Below, one piece after another: positions 16,901 to 25,091 of a stretch of DNA of 64,000 nt (its first letter is position 1; the number at the start of each line of letters is the position of its first letter). The DNA is from Roseovarius albus (GTDB taxonomy: Bacteria; Pseudomonadota; Alphaproteobacteria; Rhodobacterales; Rhodobacteraceae): the NCBI RefSeq assembly GCF_900172335.1, contig NZ_FWFX01000003.1, positions 186,001 to 250,000 of the forward strand, read 5' to 3'. Under the pieces are notes generated by a model. It was given only the letters and a program-made list of their open reading frames with translations, was not told where the DNA came from and made no database searches. The position numbers and the translations under genes are program-made.

Positions 16901-18473
16901 GATACTGCGCCGACAAGACTGCCGAGGGCGTATCATCCCCCATGCTGGCCAGCGCCTCTTTCCCATCTTCGGCCATCGGGGCCAGAATTTGCTCCAGCTC
17001 TTCAATGGTATAACCCGCCGCGATCTGGCGTTGGCGCAGGTCCGCCCCGGTGAACAGCGGCTTTTCGGTCACGCCGCCCAGCTGCTGTTCCATATCGTTG
17101 ATCCTGCTCACCCAGTCGCCAAACGGCTGGGCCGCCGCCAGCTTGTCCTTGATCTCGTGATCGCGGTACATCACGCCCTTTTGCATATCCACGGCCAGCA
17201 TCTGCCCGGGGCCAAGCGCGCCTTTTTCCTTCACGGATGCCTCATCAATCGGCACCATCCCGGCCTCGGACCCGGCAATCACCAGCCCATCACCGGTCAG
17301 AACATAGCGCATTGGACGCAATCCATTCCGGTCCAGTCCCGCACAAACCCAGCGCCCGTCAGTCATCGCCAACGCGGCCGGTCCGTCCCACGGCTCCATC
17401 ACCGAGTTGCAATAGGAATACATATCGCGCCACGCCTGCGGCAGTTCTTCAGCCTGCTTGGACCAGCTTTCCGGCACCAGCATTGTTTTCGCCATCGGGG
17501 CCGAACGTCCCGCGCGCACCAGAACCTCGAACACGGCATCCAAAGCCGCCGAATCTGACGAACCACCGGCGATAATCGGTTTGATATCCTCGGCCATATC
17601 GCCAAATGAATTACTCGCCATTCGGATCTCATGGCTTTTCATCCAGTTCATGTTGCCCTTAAGCGTGTTGATCTCGCCGTTATGCGCCAACATGCGGAAC
17701 GGCTGTGCCAACCACCACTGCGGGAAAGTGTTGGTCGAATAGCGCTGGTGATAGATCGCAAAGGTCGAGATGAACCGCTCGTCCAGCAGGTCGGGGTAGA
17801 ATACCGCCACCTGCTCCGCCAGCATCATACCCTTGTAGATGATCGACCGGCATGACAGCGAGGCGATGTAGAAGCCATTGATCGACGCCGCGACCACGGC
17901 TTTCTCAATCCGACGACGGATCACATAAAGCTCGCGCTCAAACGCCTCTTCATCAATCTGCTTGGCGTTCGAGATCAGGATCTGCTCAATCTCGGGCCTG
18001 GTGGCATTGGCCTTCTCCCCAAGGCAGCTCACATCCACCGGCACATGCCGCCAGCCATAGATCGTGTGCCCCATGCGCAGCACTTCGGTTTCCACGATGG
18101 TCCGGCACGCCTCTTGCGCGCCAAAATCCGTACGCGGCAGGAATACCTGTCCGACAGCGATCAGCTGATCAGTGCGCGGCTCGTGCCCTGTGCGACGGAC
18201 CTGATCATAGAAAAACGGCACCGGGATCTGCACGTGAATGCCCGCGCCATCGCCGGTTTTGCCATCGGCATCCACTGCACCGCGGTGCCAGATCGCCTTG
18301 AGCGCATCGATGCCCGCCTGCACCACCTTGCGACTGGCAAGCCCGTCCGCTGAAACCACGAAACCCACCCCGCAAGAGGAATGCTCTTCCTCTTCCTTAT
18401 AGAGGCCATTCTCAGCCAACCACTTGCGCTTGGCCTCTTCTTTGGCCGCCCAGTTAAGATCCAGTTTCGTCAT
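13941..18473 (-). CDS. gltB: Glutamate synthase (NADPH) large subunit
   Basis: Transfers the amide of glutamine to 2-oxoglutarate, making two glutamates, the main ammonium-assimilation route with glutamine synthetase. The 1510-residue length is normal. After a 33-residue propeptide comes the nucleophile Cys34 (HSSCGVGFVVSADG) of the class II amidotransferase domain. Then come the central domain, the FMN/synthase domain (AGLPWEMGLTEAHQVL, ILVSGHNGGTGASP), the 3Fe-4S cysteines in CIMVRQCQSNTCPVGVC, and the GXGXG beta-helix at the C-terminus (GKGLSGGTIVVHPP, GNTVLYGATDG, GGVAVILG). GGAAGGG precedes the ATG. gltD lies upstream on the same strand, 158 bases away. Confidence 0.99.
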   Translation of the reverse strand: MTKLDLNWAAKEEAKRKWLAENGLYKEEEEHSSCGVGFVVSADGLASRKVVQAGIDALKAIWHRGAVDADGKTGDGAGIHVQIPVPFFYDQVRRTGHEPRTDQLIAVGQVFLPRTDFGAQEACRTIVETEVLRMGHTIYGWRHVPVDVSCLGEKANATRPEIEQILISNAKQIDEEAFERELYVIRRRIEKAVVAASINGFYIASLSCRSIIYKGMMLAEQVAVFYPDLLDERFISTFAIYHQRYSTNTFPQWWLAQPFRMLAHNGEINTLKGNMNWMKSHEIRMASNSFGDMAEDIKPIIAGGSSDSAALDAVFEVLVRAGRSAPMAKTMLVPESWSKQAEELPQAWRDMYSYCNSVMEPWDGPAALAMTDGRWVCAGLDRNGLRPMRYVLTGDGLVIAGSEAGMVPIDEASVKEKGALGPGQMLAVDMQKGVMYRDHEIKDKLAAAQPFGDWVSRINDMEQQLGGVTEKPLFTGADLRQRQIAAGYTIEELEQILAPMAEDGKEALASMGDDTPSAVLSAQYRPLSHFFRQNFSQVTNPPIDSLREYRVMSLKTRFGNLKNVLDESSAQTDIIVLESPFVGNAQWEELKSSFTADVAEIDCTFVSGPGALQAGLERIRAEAEDAVRSGAGHIVLTDQYLDAEKIGMSMILATSAVHSHLTRKGLRTFCSLNVRAAECIDPHYFAVLIGAGATVVNAYLAEDSIADRIERGLLDGTLTENIARYRGAIDQGLLKIMAKMGISVVSSYRGGLNFEAVGLSRAMCAEYFPGLTSRISGIGVSGIQTKLEEVHAKGFANGQDILPIGGFYKARKSGETHAWGAGTMHMMQMACNNASYALWQRYSKMMQNNPPIHIRDLMAIKPMGDAIALEEVESVTAIRKRFVTPGMSLGALSPEAHKTLNVAMNRIGARSDSGEGGEDPAHFVPEPNGDNPSAKIKQVASGRFGVTAEYLNQCEELEIKVAQGAKPGEGGQLPGMKVTDLIARLRHSTKGVTLISPPPHHDIYSIEDLAQLIYDLKQINPTVKVCVKLVAQSGVGTIAAGVAKAKADVILVSGHNGGTGASPATSIKYAGLPWEMGLTEAHQVLSMNNLRDRVTLRTDGGLRTGRDIVMAAMLGAEEYGIGTAALIAMGCIMVRQCQSNTCPVGVCTQDEALRDKFTGNADKVVNLITFYAQEVREVLASIGARSLDEVIGRADLLTQVSRGSAHLDDLDLNPMLITVGDAGIADYDRGRPRTEVPDTLDAEIVRDASRFLNDGEKMQLHYAVQNTHRTVGTRVSSHIVRNFGMRNTLQPDHLTVKLSGSAGQSLGAFAAPGLKIEVSGDANDYVGKGLSGGTIVVHPPQSSPLEASKNTIIGNTVLYGATDGYLFAAGRAGERFAVRNSGAKVVIEGCGSNGCEYMTGGVAVILGSIGANFGAGMTGGMAYLYDPDRRAATLMNHETLVSGAVSEAYWQDELKALVERHARETGSRKAQEILQHWEAEVGNFVQLCPVEMLDKLPHPLGNVAEAIPAE

Positions 18474-18604
18474 CGGTCTTTACCCTTCCTTTACCCGGTG
18501 GGTCAGGGCCACTGCCCTAATCTCGTATTTTTCGCCCGCTTTGCGTTTGCTCATTCATGATCTTGAGCAGTCTGATAAGCGGGCAGATTTTGTACAAAAC
18601 TCAC

Positions 18605-18626
18605 GTACAACTTGTACAAGTTGTAC
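18605..18626. promoter_or_regulatory. 22-bp perfect palindrome in the gltD-gltB gap
   Basis: GTACAACTTGT followed directly by its exact inverse ACAAGTTGTAC, 5 bases past the gltD stop and about 130 bases before gltB. A further TTGTACAA lies at 18590-18597, and TTGTACAAG/TTGTACAGG form a 9-base direct repeat (18612-18629). This looks like a multi-site operator, or an intercistronic hairpin (8-bp stem, 6-base loop). Confidence 0.6.
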
Positions 18627-18631
18627 AGGTT

Positions 18632-20065
18632 TTATTCGGCGGCCACGGCCTGTTTGCTGTTCAGATAATCCAGTATGGCAGCGGCTGAATCGCGTCCGTC
18701 CTTGATGGCCCAAACCACCAATGAGGCCCCGCGCACAATGTCGCCAACCGCAAACACACCGTCCATTGAGGTCTGACCCGTCGTGAACTGCGCTTTAACG
18801 GTGCCCCAATTGGTCACCTCCAAATCGCTTTCATTCCAGAGGCTTGGCAGGTCTTCCGGCTCAAATCCCAGCGCCTTGATCACCAGATCGGCAGGCTCAT
18901 CCACCTCTGCACCATCAATCGGTTCCGGGCTTCGGCGGCCACTGGCATCAGGTGCCCCAAGGCGCATTTGCTGAACCTTGACAGAAGAAACAGGATCACC
19001 TGAAAACGCCAAAGGCGCACTAAGCCACTGAAACTCAACACCTTCCTCTTCGGCATTTTGGGTTTCACGCTGGCTACCCGGCATGTTTTCTCGGTCACGA
19101 CGATACAGGCATTTCACCGAAGTTGCCCCCTGCCGGATCGCAGTACGGACACAATCCATGGCGGTATCACCACCGCCAATCACGACAACCCGCTTGCCTT
19201 CGGCATTCAGTTCACCGCTTTCAAACTCTGGCACCGTGTCCTCAAAGCTCAGCTTGTTACTGGCGGTCAGATAGTCAATCGCCCGCACGATGCCTTGTGC
19301 ACCCGATCCCGGCCCCTGCAAATCACGCGATTTGTAAACGCCCGTGGCGATCAGTACCGCGTTGTGTTTATTACGCAATTCCTCAAATGTGATGTCCGTT
19401 CCGACATCGCAATTCATTACAAATTCAACACCAGCCTGCACCAGTTGATCCACTCGGCGCAACACCACGTCTTTTTCAAGCTTAAAACCCGGAATGCCGT
19501 AGGTCAGCAATCCACCTGCCCGGTCATGCCGGTCATAAATCGTCACCTGCACACCGGCCTGCCGCAGCACATCTGCCGCCGCCAAGCCACCCGGCCCAGC
19601 GCCAATAATGCCAACGGATTCAATACGTTCCTGCTGGGGCACGATCGGCTTGACCCATCCATTTTCCCACGCGGTATCGGTCAGATACTTCTCAACAGAG
19701 CCAATCGTCACCGTGCCATGGCCCGATTGTTCGATCACGCAGTTGCCTTCGCAAAGGCGGTCCTGCGGGCAGATACGACCACAGATTTCCGGGAAGGTAT
19801 TGGTCATCTGGCTGGTCTGATAGGCCTCTTCCAGACGCCCCTCTGCCGTCAGCCGCAGCCAATCCGGGATATTGTTGTGCAGTGGGCAATGGCTCTGACA
19901 GTACGGTACACCACACTGGCTACACCGGCTCGCCTGCTCTTTCGCCTTTGCGTCGGCATATTCTGCATAGATCTCATGAAAGTCTTTGCTCCGCTCATTC
20001 GCCACACGCTTTTCCGGCATGTCGCGATCCACAGATACAAATTTTAACATCGGTTGCTTTGCCAC
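18632..20065 (-). CDS. gltD: Glutamate synthase (NADPH) small subunit
   Basis: Supplies electrons from NADPH through FAD and iron-sulfur centres to the large subunit. 477 residues. An N-terminal ferredoxin-like region binds two clusters (CSQCGVPYCQSHCPLHNN and CGRICPQDRLCEGNC). It is followed by a FAD Rossmann motif GAGPGGLAAADVLR and a NADPH motif IGGGDTAMDCVRTAIRQGA. GTG at 20065 is preferred: it gives the conserved start AKQPMLKFVSVDRDMPEKR, and GGAGG lies 6 bases before it. gltB follows on the same strand, but the 158-base gap with a palindrome suggests separate control or processing. Confidence 0.97.
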   Translation of the reverse strand: MAKQPMLKFVSVDRDMPEKRVANERSKDFHEIYAEYADAKAKEQASRCSQCGVPYCQSHCPLHNNIPDWLRLTAEGRLEEAYQTSQMTNTFPEICGRICPQDRLCEGNCVIEQSGHGTVTIGSVEKYLTDTAWENGWVKPIVPQQERIESVGIIGAGPGGLAAADVLRQAGVQVTIYDRHDRAGGLLTYGIPGFKLEKDVVLRRVDQLVQAGVEFVMNCDVGTDITFEELRNKHNAVLIATGVYKSRDLQGPGSGAQGIVRAIDYLTASNKLSFEDTVPEFESGELNAEGKRVVVIGGGDTAMDCVRTAIRQGATSVKCLYRRDRENMPGSQRETQNAEEEGVEFQWLSAPLAFSGDPVSSVKVQQMRLGAPDASGRRSPEPIDGAEVDEPADLVIKALGFEPEDLPSLWNESDLEVTNWGTVKAQFTTGQTSMDGVFAVGDIVRGASLVVWAIKDGRDSAAAILDYLNSKQAVAAE

Positions 20066-20281
20066 AGCATGGCCTCCGGAATTTCCCTCGTCAGGCCTGT
20101 CTAGAGGATACCCAAAGTAAAATAAAGTCACAAAAGCTTACCTATTATCAAAAATTCAGGAAGGCAGCGTTCGTATAGGAAACAAAATTTCAATAAAATA
20201 TAACCGATCCGGACTTAAATGCGATCTTCCCAATAAATCTCAATGGGTTATAGCTGTATCTGCAGATCAACAGGACCACGC

Positions 20282-21085
20282 ATGCCATTACTCCATCTGA
20301 TCCTCATTGCCGCAATTCAGGGCATCACTGAATTTCTGCCCGTTTCGTCATCAGGGCATTTGATTCTTTTGCCCGCCCTCACCGGACTTGAAGACCAAGG
20401 TCAGGTGATCGATGTCGCGGTTCACCTTGGCACACTTGTCGCCGTGATTCTCTATTTTTGGTCCGACGTCAAAATCGCCATCCTGGGCCTACCACAGCTC
20501 TTTATGGGACGGTTCGACACGCAAGGGGCAAAACTCGCCCTTCTACTGGTGGTCAGTTCAATTCCCGTCGTGGCTCTTGGTCTGATCCTGCACATGACGG
20601 GGCTCGATTACATGATGCGCTCGATCAAGGTGATTGGATGGGCCATGTTGGCCTTTGGCGTGCTGCTCTATTGGGCTGATCAGATTGGCGAAACCAATCA
20701 GAACCAGAAAGACTGGGGGATGCAAGACGCAATGATTTTGGGTGTCTGGCAATCTATTGCCCTGATCCCGGGCACATCTCGGTCAGGCATCACCATCACC
20801 GGCGCACGGTTTCTGGGCTATGCCCGGCGCGATGCGGCAAAGCTCTCGATGTTGATGTCGATCCCCACGATCATCGCAAGCGGCGCCTATCTGGGTAGCG
20901 AGGTCATCATGACCGCCAACACCGCCCTAATCCGCGACGGGGCAATTGCGGCCTTCTTTGCCTTCTGGGCTGCCTTACTGGCACTCAGCCTGATGATGCG
21001 CTTGCTGAACAGCGTTAGCTTCACACCATACGTGATTTATCGGTTCATTTTGGGGATCGTGCTTTTGGTAATTGCCTATAGCTGA
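20282..21085 (+). CDS. uppP: Undecaprenyl-diphosphatase
   Basis: Dephosphorylates undecaprenyl pyrophosphate at the inner membrane, recycling the lipid carrier for peptidoglycan and O-antigen and giving bacitracin resistance (BacA). 267 residues with about eight membrane spans. The two catalytic blocks are present: QGITEFLPVSSSGHLIL near the N-terminus and LIPGTSRSGITITGARFLG in the middle. The ATG at 20282 has AGGA 9 bases upstream. The gene ends exactly where the convergent SDR gene ends, leaving no space for a terminator. Confidence 0.97.
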   Translation: MPLLHLILIAAIQGITEFLPVSSSGHLILLPALTGLEDQGQVIDVAVHLGTLVAVILYFWSDVKIAILGLPQLFMGRFDTQGAKLALLLVVSSIPVVALGLILHMTGLDYMMRSIKVIGWAMLAFGVLLYWADQIGETNQNQKDWGMQDAMILGVWQSIALIPGTSRSGITITGARFLGYARRDAAKLSMLMSIPTIIASGAYLGSEVIMTANTALIRDGAIAAFFAFWAALLALSLMMRLLNSVSFTPYVIYRFILGIVLLVIAYS

Positions 21086-22066
21086 TCAACTGCCCAGCTT
21101 GCCCGCAGATTCCTTGATCGCTTCGTATTGACCAGCCGGACGGAACCGCCACAGATAGTCTGGCAAAACTGCCTCGGACGCCATAGGTTTGATACCTAGG
21201 TCTGAAAAACTGCGCGCACCATCAGAAACGACATTGTCACACCGCAAGCTTTTAATCTGATCCCGCGTGATCTGTGCGGGGATGATACCAAGCGTTAGTG
21301 TCTGAAGAAGCTCCATCGCACCGCCCAGAATGCCTGCGATCCAGAATGGGATATTTAGCACCAAACGACGACGACGGACAACGCTCAACATTTCCTGCAT
21401 CAGTTCCCGGAAGCTTTGCACATCGGGGCCACCCAGCTCATAAATACCCGCCTCGGCCCGGCCTTCAGCCCCCAGTGCGGCGACTTCCGCCACATCATCG
21501 ACGTAGACCGGTTGGAACCTGGTCTCACCGCCAACCAATGGCAACACTGGCCCCCAACGTGTCATGGCGGCAAAACGGTTGAAGAATCCGTCTTCCGCAC
21601 CAAAGATTACCGAAGGGCGCAAGATCACGGCAGAAGGGAAATGCTCCAGAATACCCGCCTCGCCCCGCGCTTTGGTCTGACAATAGATACTGTCTGATTC
21701 CGCATCGGCTCCGATCGCAGAAATATGCACCAGTTGCGCAACGCCGCTTGCTGCCGCCCAGCGCGCGATCCGCTCGGCACCTTCGTGTTGAACGGCATCA
21801 AAGTTGTTGCGCCCCTTGCGATCAAAAGTGCCAACGCAGTTGATCACCGCATCGGCCCCCAGCATCGCGGCGCGTACGCTGTCTTCGTCGCGGATATTAC
21901 ATAGAACTGGCTCGACCTGACCGACCACACCGCAGGTCTTCACATGCATCGCCTCGTTTGGACGGCGCACCGCAACCCGCACCCGCCAGCCTGCTTTAGC
22001 CATGCGACGCACTATATAACGCCCAACAAAACCCGATCCGCCGTAAATGGTGACAAGTTTTGACAT
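21086..22066 (-). CDS. Complex I NDUFA9-like atypical short-chain dehydrogenase
   Basis: 326 residues. The Rossmann fold starts YGGSGFVGRYIVRRMAKAGWRVRVAVRRP, followed by GADAVINCVGTFDRKGRNNFDAVQ and LVHISAIGADAESDS. This is the NDUFA9-like subgroup that associates with complex I in mitochondria and is common in alphaproteobacteria; it usually lacks a normal SDR catalytic triad. ATG 22066 has GGGG 6 bases upstream. It is head-to-head with the tRNA/RNase D region. In roseobacters uppP and this gene are often neighbours. It may bind NADP(H) structurally or act as a ubiquinone-linked accessory protein. Confidence 0.9.
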   Translation of the reverse strand: MSKLVTIYGGSGFVGRYIVRRMAKAGWRVRVAVRRPNEAMHVKTCGVVGQVEPVLCNIRDEDSVRAAMLGADAVINCVGTFDRKGRNNFDAVQHEGAERIARWAAASGVAQLVHISAIGADAESDSIYCQTKARGEAGILEHFPSAVILRPSVIFGAEDGFFNRFAAMTRWGPVLPLVGGETRFQPVYVDDVAEVAALGAEGRAEAGIYELGGPDVQSFRELMQEMLSVVRRRRLVLNIPFWIAGILGGAMELLQTLTLGIIPAQITRDQIKSLRCDNVVSDGARSFSDLGIKPMASEAVLPDYLWRFRPAGQYEAIKESAGKLGS

Positions 22067-22215
22067 CCGAAGCCCCTTTGATACTGGCAATCTTTCGCTA
22101 TCTTCCTACCCGTCCACGCCGCGTTGGACAAGACAGGACAAAGAATGTGACAAAATGCCGAAATCGTCGTTGACACCATCTCGGCGCACGTCTAAATGGC
22201 TGCCTCACGACACCG

Positions 22216-22301
22216 GCCCAGGTGGCGGAATGGTAGACGCGCTAGCTTCAGGTGCTAGTGTCCGTATGGACGTGGAGGTTCGAGTCCTCTCCTGGGCACC
22301 A
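22216..22301 (+). tRNA. tRNA-Leu (anticodon CAG)
   Basis: The acceptor stem GCCCAGG pairs with CCTGGGC. The anticodon arm is CTAGC, loop TTCAGGT, GCTAG, giving anticodon CAG. A long variable arm (class II, Leu/Ser type) and the T-loop GGTTCGAGTCC follow. Discriminator A and an encoded CCA end the gene at 22301. Confidence 0.95.
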
Positions 22302-22328
22302 TTCTCTCCACACACAGGAGAGAAGAGT

Positions 22329-22940
22329 ATGGCAAATTTTCTTTACAAAAATGACCTTCCCGATGATCTTGATCTGGGGCCTGTCGTCGCGATTGATTGC
22401 GAGACCATGGGATTGAATCCGCATCGTGATCGTCTGTGTGTGGTGCAGATGTCAGGCGGCGACGGCAATGCTCATCTTGTGCAGGTTGAGCTGGGTCAGA
22501 CTGAAGCGCCAAATCTTTGCGCAATGCTGGAAAATCCAAACGTTCTTAAGCTGTTTCATTTTGGCCGTTTTGATATTGCCGCACTCTACAATGCCTTTGG
22601 CGCACTGACAGCACCGGTTTACTGCACCAAGATTGCCAGCAAACTGGTCCGCACTTACACTGATCGGCATGGATTGAAGAACCTGCTGCAAGAACTTCTG
22701 GCTGTCGACATCTCGAAACAACAACAATCGTCAGACTGGGGCGCACCTGAATTGACCGCCGCTCAACTAGAGTATGCAGCATCGGATGTTCTCTATCTGC
22801 ACAAGCTTCGCGATGCCCTGAACACCAACCTCACACGCGAAGGCCGGATGGAATTGGCTCAATCTTGTTTTGATTTTTTACCTACACGCGCCCGCCTCGA
22901 CCTTGCAGGATGGCCTGAGCAAGATATCTTTGCACATTAG
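22329..22940 (+). CDS. rnd: Ribonuclease D-like 3'-5' exonuclease (single domain)
   Basis: 203 residues with the DEDD exonuclease fold: Exo I IDCETMGLNPHRDRLCVVQ (Asp23, Glu25), Exo II HFGRFDIAAL, Exo III LEYAASDVLYLHKL. The HRDC domains of E. coli RNase D are absent; this short form is typical of alphaproteobacteria. It probably trims tRNA 3' ends and other stable RNAs. GGAGA precedes the ATG. It starts 27 bases after tRNA-Leu and leads into lptC with a 2-base gap, so it may be co-transcribed with the tRNA and the lpt genes. Confidence 0.92.
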   Translation: MANFLYKNDLPDDLDLGPVVAIDCETMGLNPHRDRLCVVQMSGGDGNAHLVQVELGQTEAPNLCAMLENPNVLKLFHFGRFDIAALYNAFGALTAPVYCTKIASKLVRTYTDRHGLKNLLQELLAVDISKQQQSSDWGAPELTAAQLEYAASDVLYLHKLRDALNTNLTREGRMELAQSCFDFLPTRARLDLAGWPEQDIFAH

Positions 22941-22942
22941 AG

Positions 22943-23557
22943 ATGGCACACGGAAACAAATTTCACTCGCAATTTGTGGCTTGGATGAAAATTGTCCTGC
23001 CTTTGATTGCACTTGGCATGTTGTCAACTTTGTTTCTGCTATCGGAAACGATTGACCCGACCAAAACCATCCCATTCACCAAAATTGATCTTAAACAACG
23101 AGCACAGGATGCAGGGGCCACCAATCCATCATTTTCTGGCTTGATGAACGCTGGCCATGAAATGGCTGTGCAGGCCGTTACTGCCATTCCTGACAAAGAA
23201 GACAGCCAAAAAATTAACGCGACAACAGTGACGGCACAAATCAAAATGACCAGCGGCGAACTGATTGACATCGTATCCGACGAGGGTGACCTGCATCAAG
23301 CAAACGACACCGCCACATTAATCGGCAACGTGAACATTACAACAGCAGATGGCTATCATGTTGTAACGGACTGGTTGAATGCCAGAACAGATGTTTTATA
23401 TGCTGATACGCCAGGCACAGTGACCAGCACCGGTCCCTTGGGCGACCTCGAAGCCGGGCGCATGGTATTGACCTCGGATCCCGACACCGGGGACGCACAT
23501 TTACATTTCACCGACGGCGTGACGGTGGTATACCAACCGCAAACCAGTAAGGAATAA
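22943..23557 (+). CDS. lptC: LPS export system periplasmic/membrane protein LptC
   Basis: Passes lipopolysaccharide from the LptBFG ATPase complex to LptA. 204 residues: one N-terminal membrane span (WMKIVLPLIALGMLSTLFLL) and a periplasmic beta-jellyroll with LIGNVNITTADGYHVVTDWLNARTD and TDGVTVVY at the end. Weak sequence conservation is usual for LptC, but its place directly before lptA and lptB, and the domain pattern, make the call firm. It follows rnd by 2 bases and precedes lptA by 5. Confidence 0.93.
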   Translation: MAHGNKFHSQFVAWMKIVLPLIALGMLSTLFLLSETIDPTKTIPFTKIDLKQRAQDAGATNPSFSGLMNAGHEMAVQAVTAIPDKEDSQKINATTVTAQIKMTSGELIDIVSDEGDLHQANDTATLIGNVNITTADGYHVVTDWLNARTDVLYADTPGTVTSTGPLGDLEAGRMVLTSDPDTGDAHLHFTDGVTVVYQPQTSKE

Positions 23558-23562
23558 GTAAC

Positions 23563-24066
23563 GTGTTCAGGCCTCTGCAAGCCCTCGTGGCAGCACTCGT
23601 GTTTCTTTCAGCAGGTGCCGTTTGGGCACAAAGTGGTCAAGTCGCTTTTGGTTCCGAGCCGCATGACAATGAACAACCCGTTGAGGTGACGTCAGACAAC
23701 CTCGATGTCGATCAAACCGCTGGCACGGCGGTGTTTACTGGTGACGTCGTGGTCATTCAGGGCGAAATGCGCCTGTCTGCCCCCCGTGTTCTAGTCGTCT
23801 ATAACGAAGATAGAAGCGGCATAAAACGTCTCGAAGCCACCGGCGGCGGCGTTATATTGGTCAACGGACCGGATGTGGCCGAAGGCAACCGCGCAGACTA
23901 TGACGTCGAGACTGGCCTGATGGACATGCATGGCAATGTGATCCTGGTACAAGAAGGCGGCAACACGATCACCGGCGACAAGCTCCATGTCGATACGCTC
24001 GCTGGTACGGCCAAAGTTGACGGTCGCGTCAAAACGATTCTCCTCCCGTCCGAGGGAGAAAACTGA
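23563..24066 (+). CDS. lptA: LPS transport periplasmic protein LptA
   Basis: Forms the periplasmic bridge carrying LPS to the outer membrane. 167 residues: a signal peptide (ALVAALVFLSAGAVWAQS) and an OstA-like jellyroll with VTSDNLDVDQTAGTAVFTGDVVVIQGEMRLSAPRV-type repeats and GNVILVQEGGNTITGDKLHVD. The start is GTG at 23563 with AAGGA 10 bases upstream. lptB follows after 1 base, forming the usual lptC-lptA-lptB unit. Confidence 0.95.
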   Translation: MFRPLQALVAALVFLSAGAVWAQSGQVAFGSEPHDNEQPVEVTSDNLDVDQTAGTAVFTGDVVVIQGEMRLSAPRVLVVYNEDRSGIKRLEATGGGVILVNGPDVAEGNRADYDVETGLMDMHGNVILVQEGGNTITGDKLHVDTLAGTAKVDGRVKTILLPSEGEN

Positions 24067-24067
24067 G

Positions 24068-24850
24068 ATGAAACAGCCTGATCTCACAGTTGCGCATGAT
24101 AGCGCGACACCAAAGCAAACCCTAAACACGGGTCTGGTGGTTGAAAATCTACGAAAAAGCTATCGCAAAAGAGTGGTGATCCGCAGCGTTTCGCTCAATC
24201 TGCAACAAGGCGAAGTCGTCGCCCTTCTGGGTCCAAACGGATCAGGCAAAACCACAACATTTTACACAATCGCCGGCCTGGTGAACCCAGAAGGCGGCCA
24301 CGTCTCGATTGATGGTGAAGAAGTTACCAACCTCCCAATGTATCGCCGTGCCAGAATGGGTATCGGATATCTTCCGCAGGAGATGTCGATTTTCCGTGGC
24401 ATGTCAGTTGAAGACAATATTACGGCCATTTTGGATATATCGATTCGCGACAGGCACAAACGCCGCGAACGCTTGGAAGAGCTACTCTCTGAGTTCTCAA
24501 TCGAGCACCTACGCCGCGCGCCAGCGCTGGCATTGTCTGGCGGTGAGCGTCGCCGGGTTGAAATCGCGCGCTGCTTGGCGGCGAATCCCCGCTATCTGTT
24601 GCTGGACGAGCCCTTTGCTGGGGTTGATCCGATTTCGGTGGGCGACATCCGCCATCTGGTGGCAGACCTCAAGAAACGGGGCATCGGCGTCTTGATCACG
24701 GACCACAACGTACGTGAAACCCTGGAAATTGTGGATCGGGCATATATTCTGCATGATGGTCAAGTACTTATGTCTGGCAGCCCGGACGAAGTCGTTGAGA
24801 ATGAAAATGTGCGCCGTGTCTATCTGGGCGACAATTTCCGCATCTCCTGA
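24068..24850 (+). CDS. lptB: LPS export ABC transporter ATP-binding protein LptB
   Basis: The cytoplasmic ATPase that powers LPS extraction with LptF and LptG (not in this window). 260 residues: Walker A GPNGSGKTT (about 55-63), Q-loop YLPQEMSIFRGMSVEDNI, signature LSGGERRRVEIARCL, Walker B YLLLDEPFAGVDP and H-loop ITDHNVRETL. The ATG at 24068 follows the lptA stop by 1 base and agrees with the conserved N-terminus; the frame continues upstream but inside lptA. In many alphaproteobacteria rpoN follows lptB; here the next gene is hpf. Confidence 0.97.
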   Translation: MKQPDLTVAHDSATPKQTLNTGLVVENLRKSYRKRVVIRSVSLNLQQGEVVALLGPNGSGKTTTFYTIAGLVNPEGGHVSIDGEEVTNLPMYRRARMGIGYLPQEMSIFRGMSVEDNITAILDISIRDRHKRRERLEELLSEFSIEHLRRAPALALSGGERRRVEIARCLAANPRYLLLDEPFAGVDPISVGDIRHLVADLKKRGIGVLITDHNVRETLEIVDRAYILHDGQVLMSGSPDEVVENENVRRVYLGDNFRIS

Positions 24851-25091
24851 CTGCAGTCGAATTTACAAATTCCGGTCAAGCCCCCGAAATCGCATTGACA
24901 TCCGACACAGAAAACGCCTCAATTGGGGTATGACATTGAAGCTTTTGAACGCTGCTAAGGTTTCGATCCCGTCTTCATGGGACCCTTTAGGGCAAGCAAA
25001 CTCAATGTCTCCCCTGAGCCTTTACTAAAGCCTGATGCGCCTATTTTGTGCGTGATTGATTAGTATTGGTTCCAACAATGAAGGAGAAAAA

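Noticed and set aside
19058-20047. 329-codon plus-strand frame
   Set aside because: Entirely antisense to gltD, whose identity is certain. No ribosome-binding site or domain.
24895-24900. TTGACA as a -35 element for hpf
   Set aside because: No acceptable -10 element lies 16-18 bases downstream.
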